From NCBI RefSeq assembly GCF_001642995.1, contig NZ_LOHS01000075.1:1-64000 (forward strand): a stretch of 64,000 nucleotides of DNA. The letters are read 5' to 3'. Position numbers and translations under genes: made by a program. Each line of letters opens with the position of its first letter. Within the stretch, counting starts at the first letter, position 1. Positions 50,842-59,358 of this stretch are shown one piece after another. The DNA is from Streptomyces jeddahensis (lineage in GTDB: Bacteria; Actinomycetota; Actinomycetes; Streptomycetales; Streptomycetaceae). The notes beneath the pieces are model-generated. The model was not told the DNA's origin. It did no database searches and saw only the letters and a list, made by a program, of their open reading frames with translations.

Positions 50842-51506
50842 ACGTACTGAGCTTCGTCAACGCCTTCTTCAGCGACAGCGCCCACTGGCACGGCTACGAC
50901 GGCATCCCGCACCGGGTCCTCGAACACATCGGGTACTCGCTGATGGCGCTCGGCATCGCCGCCGCCATCGGACTGCCGGTGGGCCTGCTGACCGGCCACA
51001 CCGGGCGCGGCGGCAACACGCTGGCCTTCATCGCCACCGCCGCCCGCGCGCTGCCCAGCTTCGGCCTGCTCGTGCTGATGTTCGTACTGCTCGGGCTCGG
51101 GCTGCTGCCCGTGATGATCCCGCTCGTCGTCCTCGCGATCCCGCCGATCCTGGTGACCACGTACGAGGCCGTGCGCTCCGTCGACCCGTCCCCGGTGGAC
51201 GCCGCGCGGGGCATGGGCATGCAGGAGTCCCGGATCCTGCTCCAGGTCGAACTGCCCGTCGCGCTGCCGCTGATCCTGAGCGGCCTGCGCTCGGCGGCCA
51301 TCCAGATCGTCTCGACGGCCACGATCGCCGCCTACGTCAGCCTCGGCGGCCTCGGCCGCTACATCGTCGACGGCCTCTACCAGCGCGACTACGAGAAGGT
51401 GGTGGGCGGCGCCACCCTGGTCGCCGTGCTGGCGCTGGCGACGCTGGCGGTGTTCTGGGCGGTCACGCGGCTCGCGGTGTCGCCAGGGGTGCGCAGGAGC
51501 GCCTAG
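50838..51506 (+). CDS. Osmoprotectant ABC transporter permease (OpuCD type)
   Basis: 222 aa, again with GTGA overlap. RALPSFGLLVLMFVLLGLGLLPVMIPLVVLAIPPILVTTYEAVRSVDPSPVDAARGMGM and LPLILSGLRSAAIQIVSTATIAAYVSLGGLG match the OpuCB/OpuCD family. Second channel subunit. Confidence 0.93.
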   Translation: MNVLSFVNAFFSDSAHWHGYDGIPHRVLEHIGYSLMALGIAAAIGLPVGLLTGHTGRGGNTLAFIATAARALPSFGLLVLMFVLLGLGLLPVMIPLVVLAIPPILVTTYEAVRSVDPSPVDAARGMGMQESRILLQVELPVALPLILSGLRSAAIQIVSTATIAAYVSLGGLGRYIVDGLYQRDYEKVVGGATLVAVLALATLAVFWAVTRLAVSPGVRRSA

Positions 51507-51625
51507 CGGCGGTGTACAAAGGGCCCCGGGCCCGGGGCGGATCCTCCATCGTCCCGGGCCCGTCGGGCACCGCGTGCGGCGTACGAAGAATTCACATGGC
51601 TGTATCCAAACTGCCCAGTCCACTC

Positions 51626-51655
51626 TTGACTGACTGAGAGGCGGCTGGATTGGAT
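51626..51655 (+). promoter_or_regulatory. Possible internal promoter of the osmoprotectant binding-protein gene
   Basis: TTGACT (51626-51631) and TTGGAT (51650-51655) with 18 nt between, in the 231-bp gap between permease and lipoprotein genes. It would give extra binding protein. Confidence 0.3.
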
Positions 51656-51737
51656 CAGTGAAGTGGCGGTGCGAGTACGCCGCCCCGACCCTTCCATTGC
51701 CATCCCCCCACCAACCTCCGGAATCGGAACGGGAATT

Positions 51738-52700
51738 GTGACTCATACCGCGAAGAGCAGCAGGTCCAGCACGAGACATCCTGGCGCGGCCGCCGTCGCG
51801 CTCACGGCCGCGGCGGCGCTCCTCGCCGGGTGTTCGTCGTCCTCCGACAACAAGTCCGACAACCCGCTTTCGGAAGACAAGGCGAACGGCAGCACCGTCG
51901 TCGTCGGCTCGAACAACTTCGCCGAGAGCATCCTGCTCGCCGACATTTATGGCGAGGCCCTGAAAGCCAAGGGCATCAAGGTCACCTACAAGCACAACAT
52001 CGGCAGCCGCGAGACGACCTACGGTCTGATCAAGAACGGCTCCATCAGCGTCATGCCCGAGTACAACGGCGCGCTGCTGGCCTACCTCGACCCCAAGGCC
52101 ACCCCGAAGACGGTCGCCGAGACGACGGCCGCCATCAACGCCGAACTCGACTCCAAGCTGACGCTGCTGGAGCCGTCGACCGCGCAGGACAAGGACTCCG
52201 TCACGGTCAACGCGGAGACCGCCAAGAAGTACAACCTCACCGAGAAGTCCAGCATCGCCGACCTCAAGGACATAGCGAAGGACCTGGTCTTCGGCGGCGG
52301 CCCGGAGTTCCAGACCCGGCATCAGGGCATGGTGGGCCTGAAGTCCGTGTACGGCCTGGAGTTCAAGTCCTTCAAGGCCCTGGACGCGGGCGGCCCGCTG
52401 ACCCAGGCGGCGCTGAAGAAGAACACCGTGCAGGCCGCGGACATCTTCACCACGGACCCGACCATCACCAAGGAGAAGTTCGTGGTCCTCCAGGACCCGA
52501 AGAACCTCTTCGGGTTCCAGAACGTGCAACCGCTGGTCTACAAGTCGGGGCTGTCCCAGGAGGGCGTCGACGCCCTCAACGCGGTCTCGGCCAAGCTCGA
52601 CACGGAGGCACTCCTCGATCTGGACGCCCAGGTTCAGCTCGAGAAGAAGGACCCGCTGGACGTAGCCAAGGCCTGGCTGAAGTCCGCCGGCCTCGACTGA
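51738..52700 (+). CDS. Osmoprotectant-binding lipoprotein (OpuCC/OpuAC type)
   Basis: 320 aa from GTG 51738. Signal peptide with lipobox ALLAGC (Cys32). The mature part begins with VVVGSNNFAESILLADIYGEALKAKG and has NIGSRETTYGLIKNGSISVMPEYNGALLAYL, the signature of QAC (quaternary ammonium)-binding proteins. The long gap before it argues for separate expression. Confidence 0.92.
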   Translation: MTHTAKSSRSSTRHPGAAAVALTAAAALLAGCSSSSDNKSDNPLSEDKANGSTVVVGSNNFAESILLADIYGEALKAKGIKVTYKHNIGSRETTYGLIKNGSISVMPEYNGALLAYLDPKATPKTVAETTAAINAELDSKLTLLEPSTAQDKDSVTVNAETAKKYNLTEKSSIADLKDIAKDLVFGGGPEFQTRHQGMVGLKSVYGLEFKSFKALDAGGPLTQAALKKNTVQAADIFTTDPTITKEKFVVLQDPKNLFGFQNVQPLVYKSGLSQEGVDALNAVSAKLDTEALLDLDAQVQLEKKDPLDVAKAWLKSAGLD

Positions 52701-52822
52701 CGCCGGCGCCCTTCGACCGACCGCTGACGGAGCGACGCGGGTGCCTCGGAATCAATCCCCCACTGCCTCAGGGGCGTGGCGGTATCCTCCAGGGCACCCG
52801 CCGCGTCGTGTTGGACGAGTGG

Positions 52823-52842
52823 TGAAGCGGTCGCCCGCTTCA
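52823..52842. terminator. Bidirectional hairpin between convergent genes
   Basis: Perfect 8-bp stem TGAAGCGG-TCGC-CCGCTTCA, loop 4 nt, in the 152-bp gap between the osmoprotectant lipoprotein gene (+) and the receptor-like gene (-). Confidence 0.65.
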
Positions 52843-52852
52843 GGGTGAACGG

Positions 52853-54391
52853 CTACGGCCGCAGCACGTCCCGGAACGTGTACGTCCCGTTCGGCTCCAT
52901 CCGCACCAGAGCCATCGGCTTGCCGTCCGGGTTGCCGTCCGAGCCGAAGGAGATGGGGCCGCTCAGCCCGGACACGGCTTCGGAACCGCCGAGTTGCATC
53001 AGCATCTGCAGGGTGGCTCCCGGGTTCACCTGGCCCTTGCCGTCGGGCCCCGCCGCGTTGCGCACGGCGACGCCGACCGTCCACACCGCGTCGTGGCCGA
53101 GGACGGTCTGCCCGTCCTGGAGGACCCGCTGGTCGTCGTCCGACGCACCGCCGAACTCCGCGTGGTACAGCTTCAGGAAGTCCGGAAGCGGATTGTTGGC
53201 CTTGGCGTACAGCTCCGCGGCGAGGCTGGGATGGCCGAGTGCCGTGTACAGGACGGTGACCCGGCTGTCCTGCCACTCCGTACGGAACTTCGCCCGCCGC
53301 GACTCGCTCTCCGATGAGCCGTAGTACACGCCGACCGCGTCGTCCCCGGTCAGCAAGGTGACCTCGCAGCGGCGGTCCGGCGCCGACATCGAGTTGATGA
53401 AATTGCGGAGGTTGATGCCGCGGCCCGCGAAGAACACGGCATCGGGCTTGAGAGCGCACACCTTGTCGGTGACGGACGAGAACGCGTTCGAGACGCCGTC
53501 GACCCCGGAGAGGAACTCCAGCGGGGCGCCTTCGAGCCGCAGCCCGCGGTCCGTCGCGGCGGACTCGAAGGACGCCGAGAGGGACGTGTTGTAGATGTCG
53601 TCCGTGTTGCGGTCGCGGATCACCGCGACCTTGTAGCCGGGGTCCTTCTTCTGCTGCTCCTTCAGGTAGTTGACAGCGCCGCTCGCCTGGTCCCGGTTGG
53701 GTGCCGAGACGCGGAAGAAGCCCGGCCTGGAGGCGTCGCTGAGGCTGTCCGCGGTCACTGTCGCGCCCATCATGGGGATGCCGGCGGCGCGCAGCGCGTC
53801 GACCGCGTACTGGGTGCCGCCGCGGCTCTGGCCGAAACCAGCGACGGCCACCAGGTGGTTGTCGTCCTTCGACTTGGCGATCAGGTCGTCGGTGAGAGGC
53901 TTCCACTGTTCGGAGCGCAAACCGAGATTGCCGACGAGGAGCCGGATCTGCGGAAGGTCGCCGCGGCCCGCACCCAACTCGGGGTCGTTTAGCTCCAGTT
54001 GAGCGAGATACGCGCCGATCAGCTCGCCGCGCAGCCCGTACTTCGCCTCCTCCTCGCCCTTCACGGTGGTCAGCGGCTCGACGTAGGCGATCGACACGTA
54101 CGGCTTGCCGGACTCCTCGACCCGGCGGTTCTCCGCCTCGATCTTGTCCATGACGTCCGCGAGCGAGTCGTCGAAGGCGAACGAGCCGTCGCTGACGCCG
54201 ATGCACTCCTGGCGCGGCCCCTGCTTGAGGATGCCCGGCGCACACTCCTGCCGGTCCTGCTGATAGGCGTCGTACGCCGCCCAGGCGCCCCACACCGCGC
54301 CGGCCAGCACAACAGCGCCGGCGGCGATCCACGGGGCCGTGCGGCGCGGCGGGCGCGGCGGGACGAACGTGCGGTCGTCGGTCATCGTCAC
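52853..54391 (-). CDS. Membrane-anchored periplasmic-binding-protein-like receptor
   Basis: 512 aa from a GTG that overlaps the NTPase stop (GTGA; ATG two codons later is the alternative). A short basic cytoplasmic tail, one N-terminal transmembrane helix (about 19-40), then an extracellular type I periplasmic-binding (Leu/Ile/Val-binding, Peripla_BP_6-like) domain: RLLVGNLGLRSEQW, HLVAVAGFGQSRGGTQYAVDALRAAGIPMMGATVTADSL, FRVSAPNRDQASGAVNYLKEQQKK, YKVAVIRDRNTDDIYNTSLSASFE. No lipobox and no permease genes nearby. It therefore looks like a sensor and not a transport subunit. Confidence 0.85.
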   Translation of the reverse strand: MTMTDDRTFVPPRPPRRTAPWIAAGAVVLAGAVWGAWAAYDAYQQDRQECAPGILKQGPRQECIGVSDGSFAFDDSLADVMDKIEAENRRVEESGKPYVSIAYVEPLTTVKGEEEAKYGLRGELIGAYLAQLELNDPELGAGRGDLPQIRLLVGNLGLRSEQWKPLTDDLIAKSKDDNHLVAVAGFGQSRGGTQYAVDALRAAGIPMMGATVTADSLSDASRPGFFRVSAPNRDQASGAVNYLKEQQKKDPGYKVAVIRDRNTDDIYNTSLSASFESAATDRGLRLEGAPLEFLSGVDGVSNAFSSVTDKVCALKPDAVFFAGRGINLRNFINSMSAPDRRCEVTLLTGDDAVGVYYGSSESESRRAKFRTEWQDSRVTVLYTALGHPSLAAELYAKANNPLPDFLKLYHAEFGGASDDDQRVLQDGQTVLGHDAVWTVGVAVRNAAGPDGKGQVNPGATLQMLMQLGGSEAVSGLSGPISFGSDGNPDGKPMALVRMEPNGTYTFRDVLRP

Positions 54392-56409
54392 CACCAGGGC
54401 TTCCTTTCGTACCGCTGGGCCATGCGCAGCAGCACATGACGGTCGTGCTCGTTGCCGATGGGCCGCCGCAGGGTGAGGAACTCCTCGGCGATGTCCGGGT
54501 ACAGCTCGGCGTACGGATCGCCGAGCGGATCCGCGTACGGTTGCGGGCCCGTACCGTCGTGCCTGGGGTGCGCGGTGATCCAGCCCGCCGTGAGGAGGCG
54601 GGTGATGGCGCGCCGTGCGGCATCGCCCTCGGCGACCCCGACGAGGCGTTCGTAGCGCTCGCGGGCCGGTTCGGGCAGGGCGCCGCCCCAGCGCGCGGGG
54701 GCCCGCTGGATCCAGGCCAGGTCGGCGCACCACTCGTCGGCGCCGCACTCGTCGAAACGCTCCCGCAGGTAGTCCGCCGCGGCGCGCAGGTCGCCCAGGG
54801 CCAGATCGTGGTAGGCGACGGCGCGCAGGTCGCCGCGGGCGCGGGCGGCCGCGCGCAGCGCACGGTGCGCGCCCGTCCAGGTGTCCGGCTGGACGGCGTC
54901 GCCCTGCACGGCGTCGAGGCGGCGCAGGAGCAGGAAACGGGTGAGGCGGTGCAGCGCCGGCAGCCCTTCGTCCGGATCGGGCACGGTGCGCAGGTCGTCG
55001 GCGCTGAGGCTGACGAACTCGCGCAGCACCGGCTCCTGCCCCTCCCAGAGGCCTTCGCAGGTCTCGGCGCGGCCCAGCGTGGCGCAGGCGGCGGTGCGCG
55101 GCAGGACCCGGGTCAGCTGCGCCGAGCAGTCGCGCAGCAGCAGGTCGAGCAGGGCGGGCCCTGCGGACAGTACCGGCTGCGGCTGGACACTGCCGTCGAG
55201 CGGCGCGAGGCACTGGCGTACCCGCTCGTCCCAGGGCATGTCGGCGGGCATGCGGCGCAGGGTGTCGAGGACGGCGGCGGTACCGCGAGGGTGCCCCCGC
55301 GTGAGCTCGTACACGATCCAGCCGAGCCAGCGCACCGCGTTGTCGGCGTGGGGCAGCACGGAGCCGGGCGGCAGTGCGTCGAGCGTGGTGGCGGCCTGGG
55401 CCTCGACCTCGCGCCGCTCCAGGTCGCGCAACCGCCCGGCGGTCAGCAGGCCCGCCGCCAGGGGCTGGAACTCGCCGTCCTGCGACCAGCTGTCGCGGTA
55501 GTCGAGGCGGCGGCCGCCGCCGGTCTCGGCGCGTACCAGGGCCTCGGGCCGGCGGCGGGCCGTGGCGACCACGAGCAGCGGGTCGGGGCGGCCGGAACGC
55601 GTACGGGCGTCGAGCAGCAGGTTGAGGAAGGACTCCCCGACGGGCGAGTCGGCGTTGTCGAGCAGGGCCAGGCAGTGCGTGGTGCGCAGCCGGTCGGCGC
55701 GCCTCGTCGCGTAGGCACCGCGCAGGTCGGCGAGGAAGGCGTCGAGCAGGACCCGCTCCGCCTCGGCGCGCTGGGCCGGATAGCCGTGGTAGAGACGGTT
55801 GACGCCGACCAGGAAGTCGGTCGTCGAGCCCCGGCCGGGGCCGCCCGCTGAGGTCTCCGAGAAGCGGCGGCGCAGCCGCATCCACAGGCCCAGCCGCATG
55901 CCGCCCTGGACCAGCGGCAGCACGGCGGAGGTCCACCCGGGCAGCCCGGCGAGCTGGGCGATGCCGTCGGCGATGCCCTGCAGTTCCTCGTACGAGTGCT
56001 CACGCGCGCGGCCCTGCCGCAGCGCTTCCGCCATGTCGCGTACGGCTTGCTCCCGGCTGCGTACGTCGACCGCGGTGCCCACCGCGGCGAGCAGCGATCC
56101 CAGTGCGGGGAAGCCCAGTTGCGGCAACCCGTCGCGGTGTGCGCTGAGCTGGAAGGCCAGCTCGGTCAGTACGTCGATCCGGGTGCCGCCACGCTCGCCG
56201 ATGGGCTCCAGATCGAGCGCCGCCAACGGGATGCGCTGGGCCCACTCGCGCAGTTGCGCCGTGAGCGCCGATTTGCCGCTGCCGCGCGAGCCGAGCAGCA
56301 CGAGCGCGGGCAGCGGTCGCAAGGGCCCCTGCGGTCTGTGCAGGTGCTCGGCGAGATGCCGGCGTATCGCGGCATCCCGCTCGGTTCTGCCGGCTCTGTC
56401 GTCAGCCAC
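54388..56409 (-). CDS. Large P-loop NTPase coupled to the receptor-like protein
   Basis: 673 aa, GTG preceded by GGGGAG. Walker A LLGSRGSGKSAL at about 39-50 and a Walker B-like CLALLDNAD near 235; after it come TARRRPEAL and a long helical C-terminal region with repeated Arg/Ala/Leu patterns that could be solenoid. It has no signal peptide or clear membrane helix, so it is cytoplasmic. It resembles AAA/STAND-type ATPases by layout, but I do not recognise a named family. The stop overlaps the receptor start, so the two are made together. Confidence 0.75.
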   Translation of the reverse strand: MADDRAGRTERDAAIRRHLAEHLHRPQGPLRPLPALVLLGSRGSGKSALTAQLREWAQRIPLAALDLEPIGERGGTRIDVLTELAFQLSAHRDGLPQLGFPALGSLLAAVGTAVDVRSREQAVRDMAEALRQGRAREHSYEELQGIADGIAQLAGLPGWTSAVLPLVQGGMRLGLWMRLRRRFSETSAGGPGRGSTTDFLVGVNRLYHGYPAQRAEAERVLLDAFLADLRGAYATRRADRLRTTHCLALLDNADSPVGESFLNLLLDARTRSGRPDPLLVVATARRRPEALVRAETGGGRRLDYRDSWSQDGEFQPLAAGLLTAGRLRDLERREVEAQAATTLDALPPGSVLPHADNAVRWLGWIVYELTRGHPRGTAAVLDTLRRMPADMPWDERVRQCLAPLDGSVQPQPVLSAGPALLDLLLRDCSAQLTRVLPRTAACATLGRAETCEGLWEGQEPVLREFVSLSADDLRTVPDPDEGLPALHRLTRFLLLRRLDAVQGDAVQPDTWTGAHRALRAAARARGDLRAVAYHDLALGDLRAAADYLRERFDECGADEWCADLAWIQRAPARWGGALPEPARERYERLVGVAEGDAARRAITRLLTAGWITAHPRHDGTGPQPYADPLGDPYAELYPDIAEEFLTLRRPIGNEHDRHVLLRMAQRYERKPWW

Positions 56410-56592
56410 CCCACTCCCCTCGACCGGCCTCGCCTCACGCTCCGGGAAGGTATCAATTCCCGGTACTCGTAAAGATATTCGGCAAGTTTCGATCTCCCTG
56501 CGGACCCTCTTCGAGCCCCTTACGGATCCCTTCGAGCCCCGCAGGGAACTCGTGGACACGCGGAGCCGGACCGGTCGACATCAGGACTGCTC

Positions 56593-58002
56593 TCACACCC
56601 GATCGGCCAGGACCTTGCCCGGGTTCAGGATGCCGTGCGGGTCCAGGGCCCGCTTGATGCTGTGGTGGACCCGTAGACCGGCCGGCCCGAGTTCCTTGGT
56701 GAGCCAGTCGCGTTTGAGTACGCCGACGCCGTGCTCGCCGGTGATCGTGCCGCCCAGTGCCAGGCCCAGGTCCATCACCGCGCCGAAGGCCCGTTGCGCC
56801 CGTTCCACCTCGTCCGTCCTGGCCGGGTCGAAGATCACATGAGGGTGCAGGTTCCCGTCCCCGGCGTGCGCGACGCAGGTGATGAGCACACGGTGACGGC
56901 GCGCGATGTCCGCCACACCGTCGACGAGGTCCGCCAGCACGCGGCGCGGCACGCACACGTCCTCGGCCAGGTAGGCACCGAGGCTCTGGGTCGCGATCCC
57001 GACCAGGCGACGGGCCTCCAGCAGCATCTCGGCCTCCGCGGGGTCGTCGGCCACCACAGCGTCGCCCCTGTGCGTCTGCGCGACATGAGCGAACCGCTTC
57101 AGGTCCTCGGCCGCCTGATCACCCCGGTCCGACTGGGCGATGAGCACCGCGCCCGCCTCCGGCGGAAAGCCCAGGTCGCGGTAGGCCGAGACCACGTCCA
57201 TCGTCGGACGGTCCATCAGTTCCAGCAGGCTGGGCCGCGTGCCGTCCGCCATGTAGTCGGCGACGGCGGCACACGCTTCAGCGGGTGTCGGGAAGAATGC
57301 GACGGCGGTCAGCGGGGTCTGCGCGGCAGGGCGCAGCGCCAGGACGACTTCGGTGATGACGCCCAGCGTGCCCTCGGAGCCCACGAACAGGTGTGTGAGG
57401 TCGTAGCCGGCCACGCCCTTGGCGGTGCGGCGCCCGGTCCGCAGTACGGTGCCGTCGGCGAGGACGACGGTCAGGCCGCGCACGAAGTCCCCGGTGACCC
57501 CGTACTTCACGCAGCACAGGCCCCCGGCGTTCGTCGCGGCGTTGCCGCCGAGCGTCGACATCTCCCACGACGACGGGTCCGGCGGGTAGAACAGGCCGTG
57601 CTCGGCGACGGCCCGCGAGAACACGGCGTTGACCACTCCGGCCTCGACCACGGCGACCTGGTCGGTGGTGTCGATCTCCAGGATGCGGTCCATGCGCTCC
57701 ACCGACAGCAGGATGCAGCCGTCGACCGCGTTGGCGCCCCCGGCGAGCCCCGTCCTCGCACCCTGCGGGACCACGGGGATGCGGTGCTCGTCCGCCGTGC
57801 GCAGAACGAGGGACACCTCCTCCGTGCTGTGCGCGCGCACGAGCGCGGCGGGGGAGCCGCTGGGGCAGAACGGGGCGTGGTCGGTGCGGTGCGCGTCGAG
57901 TACGTCGGATTCGGTGACCAGCGCGTGCGGCGGAAGCTGCGCGGCGAGGGCGGCCAGCGCCGCGGCCGTGCCGGTGCCGTACGTGTGGCTCGGGGCGTGC
58001 AC
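56593..58002 (-). CDS. FAD-linked 2-hydroxyacid oxidase/dehydrogenase (GlcD/LldD2-like)
   Basis: 469 aa, GTG with AGGAGG upstream. PCMH-type FAD domain: VVPQGARTGLAGGANAVDGCILLS, STLGGNAATNAGGLCCVKYGVTGDFVRGL, LFVGSEGTLGVITEV; C-terminal substrate/metal domain with HAGDGNLHPHV and GEHGVGVLKRDWL. It oxidises a D-2-hydroxy acid such as lactate, glycolate or a sugar-derived hydroxy acid. Last gene of the sugar-acid unit, 124 nt after the FAH gene. Confidence 0.9.
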   Translation of the reverse strand: MHAPSHTYGTGTAAALAALAAQLPPHALVTESDVLDAHRTDHAPFCPSGSPAALVRAHSTEEVSLVLRTADEHRIPVVPQGARTGLAGGANAVDGCILLSVERMDRILEIDTTDQVAVVEAGVVNAVFSRAVAEHGLFYPPDPSSWEMSTLGGNAATNAGGLCCVKYGVTGDFVRGLTVVLADGTVLRTGRRTAKGVAGYDLTHLFVGSEGTLGVITEVVLALRPAAQTPLTAVAFFPTPAEACAAVADYMADGTRPSLLELMDRPTMDVVSAYRDLGFPPEAGAVLIAQSDRGDQAAEDLKRFAHVAQTHRGDAVVADDPAEAEMLLEARRLVGIATQSLGAYLAEDVCVPRRVLADLVDGVADIARRHRVLITCVAHAGDGNLHPHVIFDPARTDEVERAQRAFGAVMDLGLALGGTITGEHGVGVLKRDWLTKELGPAGLRVHHSIKRALDPHGILNPGKVLADRV

Positions 58003-58126
58003 GGAGGACCTCCTGCGAAGAACGGGACATGGTGGGGGGATCGGGACGTACGGTGGACCGGGCGCAGGGCCGGGCGCAGGCCCGCCGCGGGCGGGCGCGA
58101 CGCGGACGGGCCCGACGCGGCCGGCC

Positions 58127-59317
58127 CTACAGCACGCCCCGCCCCGCCAGGTTGCGCATCAGCGCGCGCAGACCGAACTCCCACGGTGCGGCCTGCTCGC
58201 TGGAGGTGACGGTGTTGACCAGTGCACCCAGCCGCGGGCTGGAGATCCGCACGACGTCGCCGTGCTCGTGCGTGAAGCCCGCCCCCGGTGCGTGCCGGTC
58301 CTCGGTGGGCGCGAACAGCGTCCCGGTGAACAGCACGAAGCCGTCGGGGTGCTGGTGATGCGCCCCGTGCACGGCGGCGACGAGGTCCAGCACGTCGCGG
58401 CTGATCTCACGCATCGAGCTGCTGCCGTGCAGGACGTAACCGTCCCGGCCGTCGATCCGCAGGTCGATGTCCAGCCCGCGCACGGCGTCCAGATCGAAGC
58501 CGCGGTCGAGCAGGCGGACGAACGGGCCGATCGCGCATGAGGCGTTGTTGTCCTTGGCGCGGGACAGCAGCAGCGCGCTGCGTCCCTCGACGTCCCGGAG
58601 ATTGACGTCGTTGCCGAGGGTTGCGCCGCGTACCCGGCCGCGTGAGTCCACGACGAGTACGGCCTCCGGCTCCGGGTTGTTCCACACGGAGGCGGCGAGC
58701 ACGCCGATCTCGGCTCCCGTGCCGACCGCGGACAGCACCGGAGCCTTCGTGAACACCTCCGCGTCCGGGCCGATCCCGACCTCCAGGTACTGGGACCACA
58801 GCCCTTCGGAGACCAGCAGTTCCTTGGCCTTCTCGGCCTCCGGCGACCCGGGGCGGATGTGGTCGACGGCGCCGCCCACGAGCTCGCCGATGCGCATCCG
58901 CACCCGGGCGGCCTGGGCCGGATCGCCGCCCGTGCGCTCTTCGACGACCCGCTCCAGCAGGCTCCGGGCGAAGGTGACGCCCGCGGCCTTGATCACCTGC
59001 AGGTCGATGGGCGCGAGCAGGTGCGGGCGGTCCCGGCGGCCCGCGGCGGTAGCGTCAAGGAGCTCGGCCAGACGCCACGTGCGTCCGCCGGGCGCCTCCC
59101 GCACGATCGTCTCCGCGTCGTCGCGTTCCAGCAGGTCGGAGACGGTGGGTGCGACGGCGGTCAGGTCGACGACGTGCTCGCCGCGCACCGCGGCCACACA
59201 CGGTCCGCCCCACTCCGGCTCGTGCACGCGCGCGATGAGGGTGGCCTGGCCTGCGTCTTCCGGCAGGACGGATTCGGGTGTCAGGGCCGGGCGGGGGCGG
59301 GCTACTGCCGATTCCAC
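58127..59317 (-). CDS. FAH-family 2-keto-3-deoxy sugar acid dehydratase (XylX/AraD1-like)
   Basis: 396 aa, GTG preceded by CTGGAGAAG. FAH fold in the long form used by 2-keto-3-deoxy-pentonate dehydratases: AAGVTFARSLLERVVEERTGGDP, PVLSAVGTGAEIGVLAASVWNNPEPEAVLVVDSRG, GNDVNLRDVEGRSALLLSRAKDNNASCAIGPF. With an IlvD/Edd dehydratase just upstream it fits two consecutive dehydrations (sugar acid to 2-keto-3-deoxy acid to alpha-ketoglutarate semialdehyde). The semialdehyde dehydrogenase is not in the window. Confidence 0.87.
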   Translation of the reverse strand: MESAVARPRPALTPESVLPEDAGQATLIARVHEPEWGGPCVAAVRGEHVVDLTAVAPTVSDLLERDDAETIVREAPGGRTWRLAELLDATAAGRRDRPHLLAPIDLQVIKAAGVTFARSLLERVVEERTGGDPAQAARVRMRIGELVGGAVDHIRPGSPEAEKAKELLVSEGLWSQYLEVGIGPDAEVFTKAPVLSAVGTGAEIGVLAASVWNNPEPEAVLVVDSRGRVRGATLGNDVNLRDVEGRSALLLSRAKDNNASCAIGPFVRLLDRGFDLDAVRGLDIDLRIDGRDGYVLHGSSSMREISRDVLDLVAAVHGAHHQHPDGFVLFTGTLFAPTEDRHAPGAGFTHEHGDVVRISSPRLGALVNTVTSSEQAAPWEFGLRALMRNLAGRGVL

Positions 59318-59358
59318 GGTGCTTCTCCAGGAGTCGAGGGTGTGTCGCTGGGCACGGC

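Noticed and set aside
52853..56409. Anti-phage defence system from the large NTPase
   Set aside because: No nuclease, reverse transcriptase, TIR or other effector domain is seen, and the partner is an extracellular binding-type protein. A sensory role is more likely.
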